From Cupriavidus taiwanensis (lineage in GTDB: Bacteria; Pseudomonadota; Gammaproteobacteria; Burkholderiales; Burkholderiaceae), in assembly GCF_900249755.1 (NCBI RefSeq), contig NZ_LT976853.1, positions 62,001 to 126,000 on the forward strand: DNA of 64,000 bases, read 5' to 3'. The notes below the pieces were generated by a model that made no database searches, was not told the DNA's origin, and was given only the letters and a program-made list of their open reading frames with translations. A program made the position numbers and the translations under genes. The first letter of the stretch is position 1. Each line of letters begins with the position of its first letter. Below are positions 25,055 to 33,535 of the stretch, one piece after another.

Positions 25055-28000
25055 ATGGCGTCGTTTTTCCTGAAGCGCCCGGCGTTCGCCTGGGTGCTGG
25101 CCATCCTGACCGTGGTGGCGGGCCTGCTGGCCCTGAACCGCATCCCCATCGCCCAGTATCCGGCGGTGGCGCCGCCGACGGTAATCATCTATGCCGATTA
25201 CCCCGGTGCGTCCGCGCGCACGGTGGAAGACCGCGTCACCGCGGTGCTGGAGCAGCAGATGCACGGCATTCCGGGCCTGCTCTACCTGGACTCCAGCAGC
25301 GAGGGCGGCACCGCCACGGTGACGCTCGGTTTCCGCCAGGGCACCGACCCGCAGCTGGCGCAGGTCAATGTGCGCAACCGCGTGGCGCAGGCCGAGCCGC
25401 TGCTGCCCGAGGCGGTGCGCCGCGGCGGCGTCTATGTCGACCAGGCCAGCAGCAGCGCCTTCATGTATGTGTCGCTGGTCTCGAACAGCGGCCAGCTCGA
25501 CGAAACCGCGCTGGGCGACTTTGCCGCCGGCTCGGTGCTGCCGCTGCTGCGGCGCCTGCCCGGCATCGGCAAGGCCGAGCCCTACGGCGCCGAGTACGCG
25601 CTGCGGATCTGGTTCGACCCCGACAAGCTGCACGCCTTCAACCTGACCACGGCCGAGGTCGAAGCCGCCATCCGCGCACGCAACGGCAACGTCACGCCGG
25701 GCCAGCTGGGCGGCGCGCCGGCGGTGCCGGGCCAGCCATTCCAGGCGATCGTGCGCCCGCCCGCGCCGATGAGCGACGCGCAGGCGTTCGGGCGCATCGT
25801 GGTGCGCGCCGCCACCGACGGCTCCGCCGTGCTGCTGCGCGACGTGGCGCGGGTGGAACTGGCCGCCAGCGACTACCGCTACGGCTCCACGCTGAATACG
25901 CGCAACGCCGCGTCGATCGGGCTGAAGCTGGCCGACGGCGCCAACGTGCTGCAGACCTCGCGCACCGTGCGCGCCGCGCTCGATGCCGCCAGCAAGGGCT
26001 TCCCGGGCGACGTGCGCTATGAGATCTCCTATGACGGCGCCACCTTCGTGCAGGCGTCGATCTCGCGCGTGGTGCTGACGCTGATCGAGGCCACGGTGCT
26101 GGTGTTCCTGATCCTGTACCTGTTCCTCGGCAACCTGCGCGCCACGTTGATTCCCTGCATCGTGGTGCCGGTGTCGCTGCTGGGCACGGTGGCGTGCCTG
26201 TATGCGCTCGGCCTGTCGCTCAACGTGATTACGCTGTTCGGCGTGGTGCTGGCGATCGGCATCCTGGTCGACGACGCCATCGTCGTGGTGGAAAACGTCG
26301 AGCGCATCATGCGCAGCGACGGCGTGGGCGCGATGCAGGCCGCGGCGCGCTCGATGCGCGAAGTCTCCGGCGCGCTGGTCGCGGTGACGCTGGTGCTGTG
26401 CGCGGTGTTCGTGCCGATGGCGTTCTTCGGCAGCGCGGTGGGCGTGATCTACCGGCATTTCGCCGTGACGCTGGCGGTGTCGATCGCGTTCTCGCTGTTC
26501 TTTGCGCTGACGCTGGCGCCGGCGATGTGCGCCAGCCTGCTGCGCCACAGCGCGGCGCCGGCGCGCGGCCCGCTGGCGTGGTTCGATGCGCGCTTTGCCG
26601 CGTTCACCGCGCGCTATGCCGGCTGGGTGCAGGCGCTGCAGCGTCGGCGGCTGCGCTGGCTGGCGGTGTACCTGGCGCTGACGCTGGCGTGCGGCTACGG
26701 CCTGTGGAAGATGCCGAGCGGCTTCCTGCCGGAAGAGGATACCGGCGAGATCGTGGTCGACGTGGAGTTGCCCGCCGGCAGCACGCAGGCCGACACGCGC
26801 CGGCTGGTCGCCGGCCTGGAACAGTGGATGCGCGACCAGCACTACCCGGTGCATTCCAGCTTTGCCGTGCTGGGCTGGTCCAGCGGCGGCAGCGGCGAGC
26901 AGCGCGCCAGCCTGTTTATCGGCCTGACCGATTGGAAGCAGCGCGGGCGCGAGCACACCGCACAGGCAGTGCTGGCGCGGCTGTCGGCCGGTCTGGAAAC
27001 CTGGCCCGGCCGCGGCGCCGCGCAGCTGTTCGCCTACAACAGCTCGGCGCTGCCGGAACTGGGCAGCATCGGCGGCCTGGACATGCGCCTGGTGGCGCGC
27101 CAGCCGGTGGGCCGCGAGGCGCTCTTCGCCGCGCGCGACAAGCTGATCGAGCGTGCCCGCCAGGACCCGGTGCTGGGCGAGGTGCGGTCCACCACCGGCC
27201 AGCCCGTGCCGGCGCTGGACCTGAGCATCGACTACCGCAAAGCCGAGGCCTTCGGCGTCGATGCCGAAGCCGTGCACCACACGCTGTCGGCGACGCTGGG
27301 CTCGCGCTATATCGACGAAGTCGCGCGCGAGGGCCGCGTGCGGCGCGTGATCCTGCAGGCCGACGCGCCGTTCCGCATGCAGCCGGACCAGCTGGCGCGC
27401 GTGCATGTGCGCAACGCCCAGGGCGCGATGGTGTCGCTGGCCGCGTTCGCGTCGCTGGAATGGGGACAAGGCGAGGTCACGCTGGAGCGCTTCGATGGCT
27501 TCAGCTCGGTGCGCATCAACGCCGAAGTGGCGCCGGGCTACACCACCGGCGCGGCGATGGCGCGGCTGGCCGCGCTGGTGCGCGAGCTGGGGCCGGAATT
27601 CGACGTGCGCTGGACCGGCCGCGCCTATGAACAGGAACAGACCGGTACGCAGGCGCCGTGGCTGTTCGCGCTGTCGCTGCTGTTTATCTTCCTGTGCTTG
27701 GTGGCGCTGTATGAAAGCTGGACCCTGCCGCTGGCGGTGATCGCGATCGTGCCCACCGGCCTGATGGGCGCGGCCGCCGCGATCTGGCTGCGCGGCATGC
27801 CCAACGACGTCTACTTCAAGGTGGGCGTGGTGGTGATCATGGGCCTGGCGGCCAAGAACGCCATCCTGATCGTCGAATATGCCGAGCAGCTGCGGCGCGG
27901 CGCGGCGGGCGCCATGGATGCGGTCGAAGCCGCCACGCGCGCGGCGCGCCAGCGGCTGCGGCCGGTGGTGATGACCTCGCTGGCATTCGTGCTGGGGGTG

Positions 28001-28213
28001 GTGCCGCTGGCGATCAGCACCGGCCCGGGCGCGGGCGCGCAGCAGGCGGTCGGCACCGGCGTGCTGGGCGGCATGCTGGGCGCGACCGTGCTGGGCACGC
28101 TGGCGGTGCCGCTGCTGTACGCAGCGATCGCGCGCCGGTTGCCGCGCGCGCAGCCGTCACCAGAACTCGTTGAACCCGCTGCGGAACGGGCGGCAGCGCC
28201 GTCTACGGAATAA
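25055..28213 (+). CDS. HAE1-family RND multidrug efflux transporter (AcrB-like), orphan
   Basis: This 1052-residue inner-membrane proton-driven exporter has 12 predicted spans and two large periplasmic loops. It begins MASFFLKRPAFAWVLAILT as AcrB-type pumps do. The proton-relay pair Asp406-Asp407 is in GILVDDAIVVVENVERIM, and the relay Lys934 is in GLAAKNAILIVEYAEQ. It carries AcrB-type AQYPAVAPPTV and SSEGGTATVTLGF. No membrane-fusion (AcrA) or outer-membrane (TolC) gene is adjacent, and the neighbouring genes are unrelated or on the other strand. It must borrow partners from elsewhere. Substrates are unknown. Confidence 0.93.
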   Translation: MASFFLKRPAFAWVLAILTVVAGLLALNRIPIAQYPAVAPPTVIIYADYPGASARTVEDRVTAVLEQQMHGIPGLLYLDSSSEGGTATVTLGFRQGTDPQLAQVNVRNRVAQAEPLLPEAVRRGGVYVDQASSSAFMYVSLVSNSGQLDETALGDFAAGSVLPLLRRLPGIGKAEPYGAEYALRIWFDPDKLHAFNLTTAEVEAAIRARNGNVTPGQLGGAPAVPGQPFQAIVRPPAPMSDAQAFGRIVVRAATDGSAVLLRDVARVELAASDYRYGSTLNTRNAASIGLKLADGANVLQTSRTVRAALDAASKGFPGDVRYEISYDGATFVQASISRVVLTLIEATVLVFLILYLFLGNLRATLIPCIVVPVSLLGTVACLYALGLSLNVITLFGVVLAIGILVDDAIVVVENVERIMRSDGVGAMQAAARSMREVSGALVAVTLVLCAVFVPMAFFGSAVGVIYRHFAVTLAVSIAFSLFFALTLAPAMCASLLRHSAAPARGPLAWFDARFAAFTARYAGWVQALQRRRLRWLAVYLALTLACGYGLWKMPSGFLPEEDTGEIVVDVELPAGSTQADTRRLVAGLEQWMRDQHYPVHSSFAVLGWSSGGSGEQRASLFIGLTDWKQRGREHTAQAVLARLSAGLETWPGRGAAQLFAYNSSALPELGSIGGLDMRLVARQPVGREALFAARDKLIERARQDPVLGEVRSTTGQPVPALDLSIDYRKAEAFGVDAEAVHHTLSATLGSRYIDEVAREGRVRRVILQADAPFRMQPDQLARVHVRNAQGAMVSLAAFASLEWGQGEVTLERFDGFSSVRINAEVAPGYTTGAAMARLAALVRELGPEFDVRWTGRAYEQEQTGTQAPWLFALSLLFIFLCLVALYESWTLPLAVIAIVPTGLMGAAAAIWLRGMPNDVYFKVGVVVIMGLAAKNAILIVEYAEQLRRGAAGAMDAVEAATRAARQRLRPVVMTSLAFVLGVVPLAISTGPGAGAQQAVGTGVLGGMLGATVLGTLAVPLLYAAIARRLPRAQPSPELVEPAAERAAAPSTE

Positions 28214-28324
28214 GAAAACGCCTGCCTGGCGAAGAGAGAAGGAGGAGGAGGTCGGCCGGGCAGGCGGGAGAGAAAACTTGCGGCCACCGCGGTGGCCGCG
28301 TCGGGTCCTGGGAAGACCCGGGTA

Positions 28325-28738
28325 TCAGACGCGATAGCCGTACAGCGAGCCGTCGCCGCTGCGCGAGTTGTCGAGCGCGCGCTCGGCCACGTCACCGGTG
28401 AAGGTGTGCGTGCCTTCGCTGAAGGTATCGAACTTGCCCTGCTTCGAGATCTCGCCGCTGAAGCTGCGCGCGCCTTCGCTGAAGGTGTCGAACTTGCCGT
28501 CGCGGCGCGAGCCTTCCGAGTACGGGTCGAAGCGGCCGGTGCGGGCGCCGTCGGTGTAGGTGTCGAACTTGCCTTGCTTGGCGCCGTCCGTATACACATC
28601 GTACTTGCCGACCCGCAGCGCGTCGGCATACACATCGAACTTGCCAACCTTGCTGGCAGCGGGGGCAGCCATCGCTGCAGCGGACGCGGCCACTGCCGCG
28701 AACACGAGCGCGCCGCCAAGGATACGTCTGGCGATCAT
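28325..28738 (-). CDS. Secreted protein built from GKFDxY repeats, unknown function
   Basis: The protein has 137 residues starting at the ATG at 28738, with AAGGAG 6 bases upstream. A signal peptide (about 1-29, ending AAMAAPA) is followed by six repeats of about 12 residues with the pattern G-K/R-F/Y-D-x-Y/F-x-D/E-G: VGKFDVYADALR, VGKYDVYTDGAK, QGKFDTYTDGAR, TGRFDPYSEGSR and two longer SEG copies carrying FSG/FTG inserts. The C-terminus is RSGDGSLYGYRV. There is no Cys. It would be periplasmic or exported. No family is recognised. The gene is isolated, convergent with the RND pump. Confidence 0.72.
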   Translation of the reverse strand: MIARRILGGALVFAAVAASAAAMAAPAASKVGKFDVYADALRVGKYDVYTDGAKQGKFDTYTDGARTGRFDPYSEGSRRDGKFDTFSEGARSFSGEISKQGKFDTFSEGTHTFTGDVAERALDNSRSGDGSLYGYRV

Positions 28739-28992
28739 TTGGGACTCCTTCAACTGATTTCGTCGTTCTTTCTTGTCTGGTCCGGGCTCCGGCCGCTCTG
28801 CAATCTATGTTGCGATGCGAGCACGGACTGAAGATTAGTCACAGCCCGCGCCAGCAGAAATACCGCTGCGACGAATGGTGCGTTGCGAGTCGTGAAACGA
28901 CTCGCTTGCCGATGAATGGTGTCCCTGGATCGCCGACGACACGCCGCCACGGTGCGGTGCGCGTGGCGGCGGCCGCACCCCCGGGGGCGGGC

Positions 28993-29412
28993 TCAGAGCG
29001 TGTACTGGCCGCTGGCTTCGGGCTGGAAGGCGATCTCGGCGATGCTCACTTGCTGCTCGCGGCCATCGGGCAGGCGGTAGCTGACGGTCTGGCCGGCGCG
29101 CGCGCCCAGCAGCGCCTGCCCCACCGGCGACAGCACCGACAGCCGGCCCGCGTCGAAGTCGGCGGCGTCGGGATACACCAGCGTCCAGTGGCGCGGCGCC
29201 TGCTCGCCCGGCAGCGTGCACACCACGCGCGTGTTCATGGTCACCACATCGGTCGGAATCTCTGCGGGCGCGACGATGGTGGCGCGCGCCAGCAGGCTGT
29301 CGAGCATGTCCTCGAGCTGGGCCGAGCCGGGGCGGCTGGCGATGCGCTCCAGGCGGGTGACGTCGAGTTCGGTCAGGTACAGGGTGGCGGTCTGGGTCTT
29401 GGTGGCCGTCAT
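28993..29412 (-). CDS. rnk: Rnk-like regulator of nucleoside diphosphate kinase (GreA/GreB C-terminal fold)
   Basis: The protein has 139 residues starting at the ATG at 29412, preceded by GGAGGACCCGCC. A short N-terminal coiled coil (LYLTELDVTRLERIAS) precedes the GreA/B C-terminal FKBP-like domain, with VVTMNTRVVC, WTLVYPDAADFDAGRLSVLS, PVGQALLGARAGQTVSY and the terminal QPEASGQYTL. Rnk binds RNA polymerase but its short coiled coil lacks the acidic transcript-cleavage tip of GreA. The length is like E. coli Rnk (136). It appears monocistronic. Confidence 0.88.
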   Translation of the reverse strand: MTATKTQTATLYLTELDVTRLERIASRPGSAQLEDMLDSLLARATIVAPAEIPTDVVTMNTRVVCTLPGEQAPRHWTLVYPDAADFDAGRLSVLSPVGQALLGARAGQTVSYRLPDGREQQVSIAEIAFQPEASGQYTL

Positions 29413-29930
29413 GGCGGGTCCTCCGGCAGTCGTGGGTAGGCGCGGCCGGCCAGCATGGCGGGCGGCGGCGGTCAGGTCTTGCGGGTTGGCGTGCCGCGAC
29501 AGCGGCGCGCGCATCAACGGATCGGCAAAAGCGTGGCGGCAATCGCCGGCAACAACGGAAACGCTGGCTCGGGCCCGGTTCGGCCCGGGCTCCGCTGTGG
29601 GAGACGAATCAGGCTGGGAACCGGGCGGAATCAGGCGGTGCGCTGATCCGGCGGGGAGACATCGCGCGCTTGGCGCGCTGGGGCAGGCTGGGGCCCTGGG
29701 CGACCGCGGACGTGCGCGCGCGGCCGGTCCGCAGCGGGCGGACAGGCGCATCGGGCATCGGCGTCAGGCGATCGGTCATGGTCATTGCGGAAAAGATAAG
29801 CGGCAGCGGATGGCTTGCTGCAACGGCGAACAGGGAAGTGGTGGCTCACCTGCCTTGCTGCCCCGGATCGTGCACCGTGCTGGTGCGAAGCCGGAGCAGC
29901 CATCGTAGCACAGGGTTCCCGTCGGGGTCG
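29413..29930. other. 518-base region between rnk and cadR, no clear gene
   Basis: I see no ORF with both a ribosome site and recognisable protein. A 58-codon frame on the minus strand (start near 29786, MTMTDRLTPMP) lacks a Shine-Dalgarno and looks like GC-rich chance coding. No terminator-like hairpin stands out. Confidence 0.4.
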
Positions 29931-30362
29931 TCACCCGTTGGTGGCATGGCACTCGCACCCCGCCCCTGCCGCCGCCTGCTGCAGGTTCTGCAGGATGCCG
30001 CACGCGCTGGCCGGCTGGTGATGGCGGCAGGTCTCGCGCAGCGCGCGCAACTGGCCTTCCAGCGCTTCCAGCGCCACGCGCTGGGCGTGGATCTGCGCGA
30101 TCTGGCGATCCAGCAGCGTGTTGATGTCGTCGCAGTCCTGCGACGGGTTGCGCTCGAACTCGCGCAGCCGCCTGACGTCGGACAGGCTCATCCCCAGCGA
30201 ACGGCAATGGCGCACGAAGTTCAGCTGCACCACATGGCCGTCGTCATAGCGGCGGTAACCATTGGCCTCGCGCCGGGGCGCGTCGAGCAGCCCTTCGCGC
30301 TCGTAATAACGGATGGTCTCGACATCGCAGCCGCTGGACCGTGACAGTTCGCCGATACGCAT
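29931..30362 (-). CDS. cadR: MerR family Cd(II)/Pb(II)-responsive regulator (CadR/PbrR type)
   Basis: The protein has 143 residues. I chose the ATG at 30362 (MRIGELSRSSGCDVETIRYY) because AAGGAAC precedes it. The ATG at 30380 abuts the operator. The winged helix-turn-helix is followed by a dimerisation helix. The metal cysteines fit CadR/PbrR: Cys77 (SQDCDD), Cys112 (RETCRHH) and Cys121 (ASACGIL), with Cys12 and a Cys/His tail GCECHATNG. The protein should twist a long-spacer promoter on binding Cd or Pb. No cadA/pbrA ATPase is in the window. The nearest divergent gene is the CzcI-like protein at 30572. Confidence 0.9.
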   Translation of the reverse strand: MRIGELSRSSGCDVETIRYYEREGLLDAPRREANGYRRYDDGHVVQLNFVRHCRSLGMSLSDVRRLREFERNPSQDCDDINTLLDRQIAQIHAQRVALEALEGQLRALRETCRHHQPASACGILQNLQQAAAGAGCECHATNG

Positions 30363-30380
30363 ATGCCTGTTCCTTGCCAT

Positions 30381-30401
30381 ACCCTGTAACGACTACAGGG
30401 T
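30381..30401. promoter_or_regulatory. MerR-type operator
   Basis: ACCCTGTA-ACGAC-TACAGGGT is a perfect 8-bp dyad. It has the ACCCTRTAG-type half-sites of CadR/PbrR operators. It lies between cadR and the CzcI-like gene and immediately upstream of the cadR translation start, so it fits autoregulation and possibly divergent activation. Confidence 0.82.
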
Positions 30402-30571
30402 TTGCGATAGTGTAGGCCAGTCCGCCGCATCCTGCAGGATGGCGATGGCGCGCGCGGATCCGGCCCCCCTCGCGCCCATGCGCGGTGTGCTATGGCCGCC
30501 ACGGGCGGCGCCCGCGCCTTGCCGCATCCTGTAGAATTCCTTCCACTTCCATCGATAAGCCGTCCCCTTTC

Positions 30572-30931
30572 GTGCGCGCCCTGCGGCTGCTCCTGCTGGT
30601 CATGATGCTCGCCTTCCTGCCCCTGCCGGGCTGGGCGGCCGCATTCGCGCACGCCGTGGTGCCCGCCACCGAAGCCGCGGCCGTACCCGGCGCTGCGCTC
30701 GGCGCTGCCGATCAAGCCGCCGTGACCGCCGACCCGGCCGGCGATCCCCTGCCGCTTCCCGAAGCCGCCGAGCCGCAGTGGCAGCCCGGCGCCGACCTGG
30801 CCGAGCAACTGCTGCCCGCCGCCCCGCTGCGCCTGGCCCCGTGGGCCGGCCGCGCCGGGCCGCCGCGCTATGCCGGCGCCCTGCTGCCCGCGCCCGACCT
30901 GCCGCGGCTGCCGCGTCCGCCGCGCGCCTGA
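30572..30931 (+). CDS. Small exported Ala/Pro-rich protein, possibly CzcI-like
   Basis: Reading from the GTG at 30572 gives 119 residues. VRALRLLLLVMMLAFLPLPGWAAA is a clear signal peptide. The mature part is Ala/Pro/Asp-rich without repeats, ending PDLPRLPRPPRA. The signal with LPLPGWA and a Pro/Arg-rich end resembles small periplasmic CzcI-type proteins of metal-resistance clusters, and the CadR-type operator lies 170 bases upstream. This is a weak inference, because no metal ligands are conserved. A downstream ATG (30602) would destroy the signal peptide. It precedes htpX by 126 bases. Confidence 0.5.
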   Translation: MRALRLLLLVMMLAFLPLPGWAAAFAHAVVPATEAAAVPGAALGAADQAAVTADPAGDPLPLPEAAEPQWQPGADLAEQLLPAAPLRLAPWAGRAGPPRYAGALLPAPDLPRLPRPPRA

Positions 30932-31057
30932 TTCCCGACGGCGCGCACTTTCGCGCCCGCCCGAACCCGCGTGCCGCGCCCTCCGGTGCGGCGCGCGCCT
31001 GCGGTCCGACCGCATCCTTGCGCCGCCTGGCGCGACCTACCACTGCTCCACACACAC

Positions 31058-31936
31058 ATGAAACGCGTACTGCTTTTCCTGGCGACCAACCTCGCCGTCA
31101 TGCTAGTCCTCAGCATCACCGCCAGCGTGCTGGGGGTGAACCGCTTCCTGACCGCCAACGGGCTGAACCTGGGCATGCTGCTGGGCTTTGCCGCGCTGAT
31201 GGGCTTCGGCGGCGCCTTTATCTCGCTGCTGATGTCCAAGACCATCGCCAAGTGGTCGACCGGCGCGCAGGTCATCACCCACCCCAGCACCAGCACCGAG
31301 CTGTGGCTGGTGCAGACCGTCGAGAAGCTGGCGCAGCGCGCCGGCCTGCCGATGCCGGAAGTGGCCATCTACGACGGCGAACCCAATGCCTTCGCCACCG
31401 GCGCCACCAAAAACAGCTCGCTGGTGGCGGTGTCCACCGGCCTGCTGCAATCGATGTCGCATGAAGAGGTCGAGGCCGTGCTCGCGCACGAGGTCGCGCA
31501 CGTGGCCAACGGCGACATGGTCACGCTGACGCTGATCCAGGGCGTGGTCAACACCTTCGTCATCTTCCTGGCGCGCGTGGTCGGCTACTTCGTCGATTCG
31601 ATGCTGCGCAAGAACGACGAGCAATCGAGCGGCCCCGGCATCGGCTACATGGTCACGGTGATCGTGTGCGAGATCGTGTTCGGCATCCTGGCCAGCATCA
31701 TCGTGGCGTGGTTCTCGCGCCGGCGCGAGTTCCGCGCCGATGCCGGCGCCGCCGGCATGATGGGCACGCCCACGCCGATGGTCGCGGCGCTGCGCCGCCT
31801 GGGCGGGCTGGATCCGGACGGGCTGCCGCAGAACATGCAGGCGATGGGCATCGCCGGCGGCAAGTCGTGGATGGCGCTGTTCTCGAGCCACCCGCCGATC
31901 GAGCAGCGCATCGCCGCGCTGCAGTCGGCGCGCTGA
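31058..31936 (+). CDS. htpX: Membrane protease HtpX
   Basis: This 292-residue M48 zinc metalloprotease of the inner membrane degrades damaged membrane proteins together with FtsH. The start is the ATG at 31058. Two N-terminal spans (about 5-25, 35-58) are followed by the zinc motif HEVAH at residues 144-148 and two more spans (about 160-180, 195-218). [12 protein letters not shown] supplies the third-ligand Glu. [20 protein letters not shown] and [10 protein letters not shown] are typical of HtpX. In E. coli it is stress-induced, but no such signal was identified here. Confidence 0.96.
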   Translation: MKRVLLFLATNLAVMLVLSITASVLGVNRFLTANGLNLGMLLGFAALMGFGGAFISLLMSKTIAKWSTGAQVITHPSTSTELWLVQTVEKLAQRAGLPMPEVAIYDGEPNAFATGATKNSSLVAVSTGLLQSMSHEEVEAVLAHEVAHVANGDMVTLTLIQGVVNTFVIFLARVVGYFVDSMLRKNDEQSSGPGIGYMVTVIVCEIVFGILASIIVAWFSRRREFRADAGAAGMMGTPTPMVAALRRLGGLDPDGLPQNMQAMGIAGGKSWMALFSSHPPIEQRIAALQSAR

Positions 31937-31972
31937 GGCCGCTGAAGCCGCTGACGCCGCTGAAGCAAGGGC

Positions 31973-32377
31973 TCAGTCGAACACCCTGCCGCGCAGCGAC
32001 TTGACCTGGCTGCGCTGGCTCTTGCTCTCCAGCCGGCGCTGGCGCGATGCCAGCGTGGGCCGCGTCGGCCGGCGCACGCGCGGCGGCGTGGCCACGCTGC
32101 GCACCAGTTCGTGCAGGCGCCGCACCGCATCGTCGCGGTTCTGGTCGAGGCTGCGGAACTGCTGCGCCTTGATCACCACCACGCCGTCGCGCGTGATGCG
32201 GTGGTCATGCAGCGCCAGCAGCCGTTCCTTGTGGTCGGGCGCGAGCGACGACGCCCGCACGTCATAGCGCAGGTGCACGGCATTGGATACCTTGTTGATG
32301 TTCTGGCCGCCCGCCCCCTGGGCCCGGATCGCGGTGATCAGGTATTCGTGGTGGGGGATGACGAGGTCGTCGGTCAT
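31973..32377 (-). CDS. arfB: Alternative ribosome-rescue factor ArfB (YaeJ)
   Basis: The protein has 134 residues starting at the ATG at 32377. It is a stop-codon-independent peptidyl-tRNA hydrolase that frees ribosomes stalled at mRNA ends. The catalytic GGQ is at residues 23-25 in RAQGAGGQNINKVSNAVHLRYD. The long basic C-terminal tail (RRPTRPTLASRQRRLESKSQ ...) that enters the empty mRNA channel is present. The size is close to E. coli ArfB (140). Its neighbours are unrelated. Confidence 0.95.
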   Translation of the reverse strand: MTDDLVIPHHEYLITAIRAQGAGGQNINKVSNAVHLRYDVRASSLAPDHKERLLALHDHRITRDGVVVIKAQQFRSLDQNRDDAVRRLHELVRSVATPPRVRRPTRPTLASRQRRLESKSQRSQVKSLRGRVFD

Positions 32378-32405
32378 GCCTCGATCATAGCAAGCAGCGC
32401 CGGCG

Positions 32406-33230
32406 CTAGCGCCAAGCATAGGCCAGGCCGACCCCGTACGTGACCTGGTTGCGCGTGCCGCGCTGGGTCACGATGGGGCTGTCGGCGGCAGCGCCGGTCA
32501 GGCGCTGGCCGTACACCATCGCCCCGCCATACCAGTGCTTGTCCAGCTGCCAGATCAGCGCCAGCCAGCCGGTTAACTGCTCCAGCCCGCCGCCCGGGCT
32601 GTACGCCGGCAGGCCGCTGGCGGCCGCATCGGCTTGGGTCACGCCGAAATAGGTGCGGTTGAAGCTGCCGCTGACCCAGCTCGCGCCCAGCCCCGCGCCC
32701 GCATAGAGGCGATGGTGCAGCGGCACCCACAGCGAGCCGGTGGCGTTGACGCGCGCGCCGCCATAGACGATGCCGGCGTTGCTCATCACGTTGATGCCGC
32801 CACGCAGCCGCCACGGGATGCGCCCCGCGTTGAGATATTCGTAGCCGATAAAGCCGCCAGCCTCGACCGTGGTGTCGATCTCGTGCAGGCGCGCCACTAC
32901 CGGGTCGTCGACGTTGTTGCGGCCCAGCCGCAGGCCCGCCGCCGGCCCCCACTGGAACCCGGTCAGCCCGCCGAAGTTGAACTGTGCATAGGGCCCGTAC
33001 CATTCCAGCAGCCGCCCGCCCGGCGTAACGTAGCGCAGCCCGGGCACCACGCCGACCATGCGGTCCTTGCCGCCGGCAAACTCCGTGGTGGAGCCAACGC
33101 CCAGCCCTGCCATGCTGGGCAGTGCGCCCGGCAGCGTGGGCGGCGTCGCGCCGGCCGTCGCGGCGGCGCCGGACAGGGCCAGGGCTGCGATCGTGTGGAG
33201 GATCGTGCGGCGGCTTGAGGTCGTGACCAT
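32406..33230 (-). CDS. MipA/OmpV-family outer-membrane protein
   Basis: The protein has 274 residues starting at the ATG at 33230 (MVTTSSRRTILHTIAALAL). The frame is open further upstream, but this start gives a proper signal peptide ending ATAGA. The mature part alternates aromatic and polar residues as in small beta-barrels, with LLEWYGPYAQFNFGG, YGGARVNATGSLWVPLHHRLYAGAGLG and the end TYGVGLAYAWR. MipA binds MltA and PBP1B in E. coli, whereas most homologues have no assigned partner. No two-component or efflux genes are adjacent. Confidence 0.78.
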   Translation of the reverse strand: MVTTSSRRTILHTIAALALSGAAATAGATPPTLPGALPSMAGLGVGSTTEFAGGKDRMVGVVPGLRYVTPGGRLLEWYGPYAQFNFGGLTGFQWGPAAGLRLGRNNVDDPVVARLHEIDTTVEAGGFIGYEYLNAGRIPWRLRGGINVMSNAGIVYGGARVNATGSLWVPLHHRLYAGAGLGASWVSGSFNRTYFGVTQADAAASGLPAYSPGGGLEQLTGWLALIWQLDKHWYGGAMVYGQRLTGAAADSPIVTQRGTRNQVTYGVGLAYAWR

Positions 33231-33535
33231 GGACGGATCGCGGATGGGATCCGGTGAATCTATCAGCACCCGGGCCATGGGTCGGCGGCCTGGCGTCATG
33301 AAAGTTTTCAGCGGCCCCCTTTAGACATGGCGATGGCCGGGACCGGCCGAGCGGGCTGAATGTGCCAACCACGGCCCTTTGCATGGCGCGTTATTGCGGA
33401 CATGGCAATGGTCCATGGTGCCGCTTTGCCTTTTGTTCCACGTGATCCATGATGTAGCCAGCTTGCCCGGCACCACGGAACCGGCACCACCGATGCCGCG
33501 GGAGACAATCCGGACGAGCCTTCGTGGAGTCCGCC
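33231..33535. other. 305-base divergent region between the MipA-like and GGDEF genes
   Basis: No small ORF, terminator or strong promoter was found. The only feature is a partial dyad around GGCAATGG/CCATGGTGCC near 33404-33424. Confidence 0.4.

Noticed and set aside
29631..29903. Small ORFs between rnk and cadR
   Set aside because: Pro/Arg-rich frames in several phases, none with a Shine-Dalgarno or similarity; consistent with GC-driven chance.
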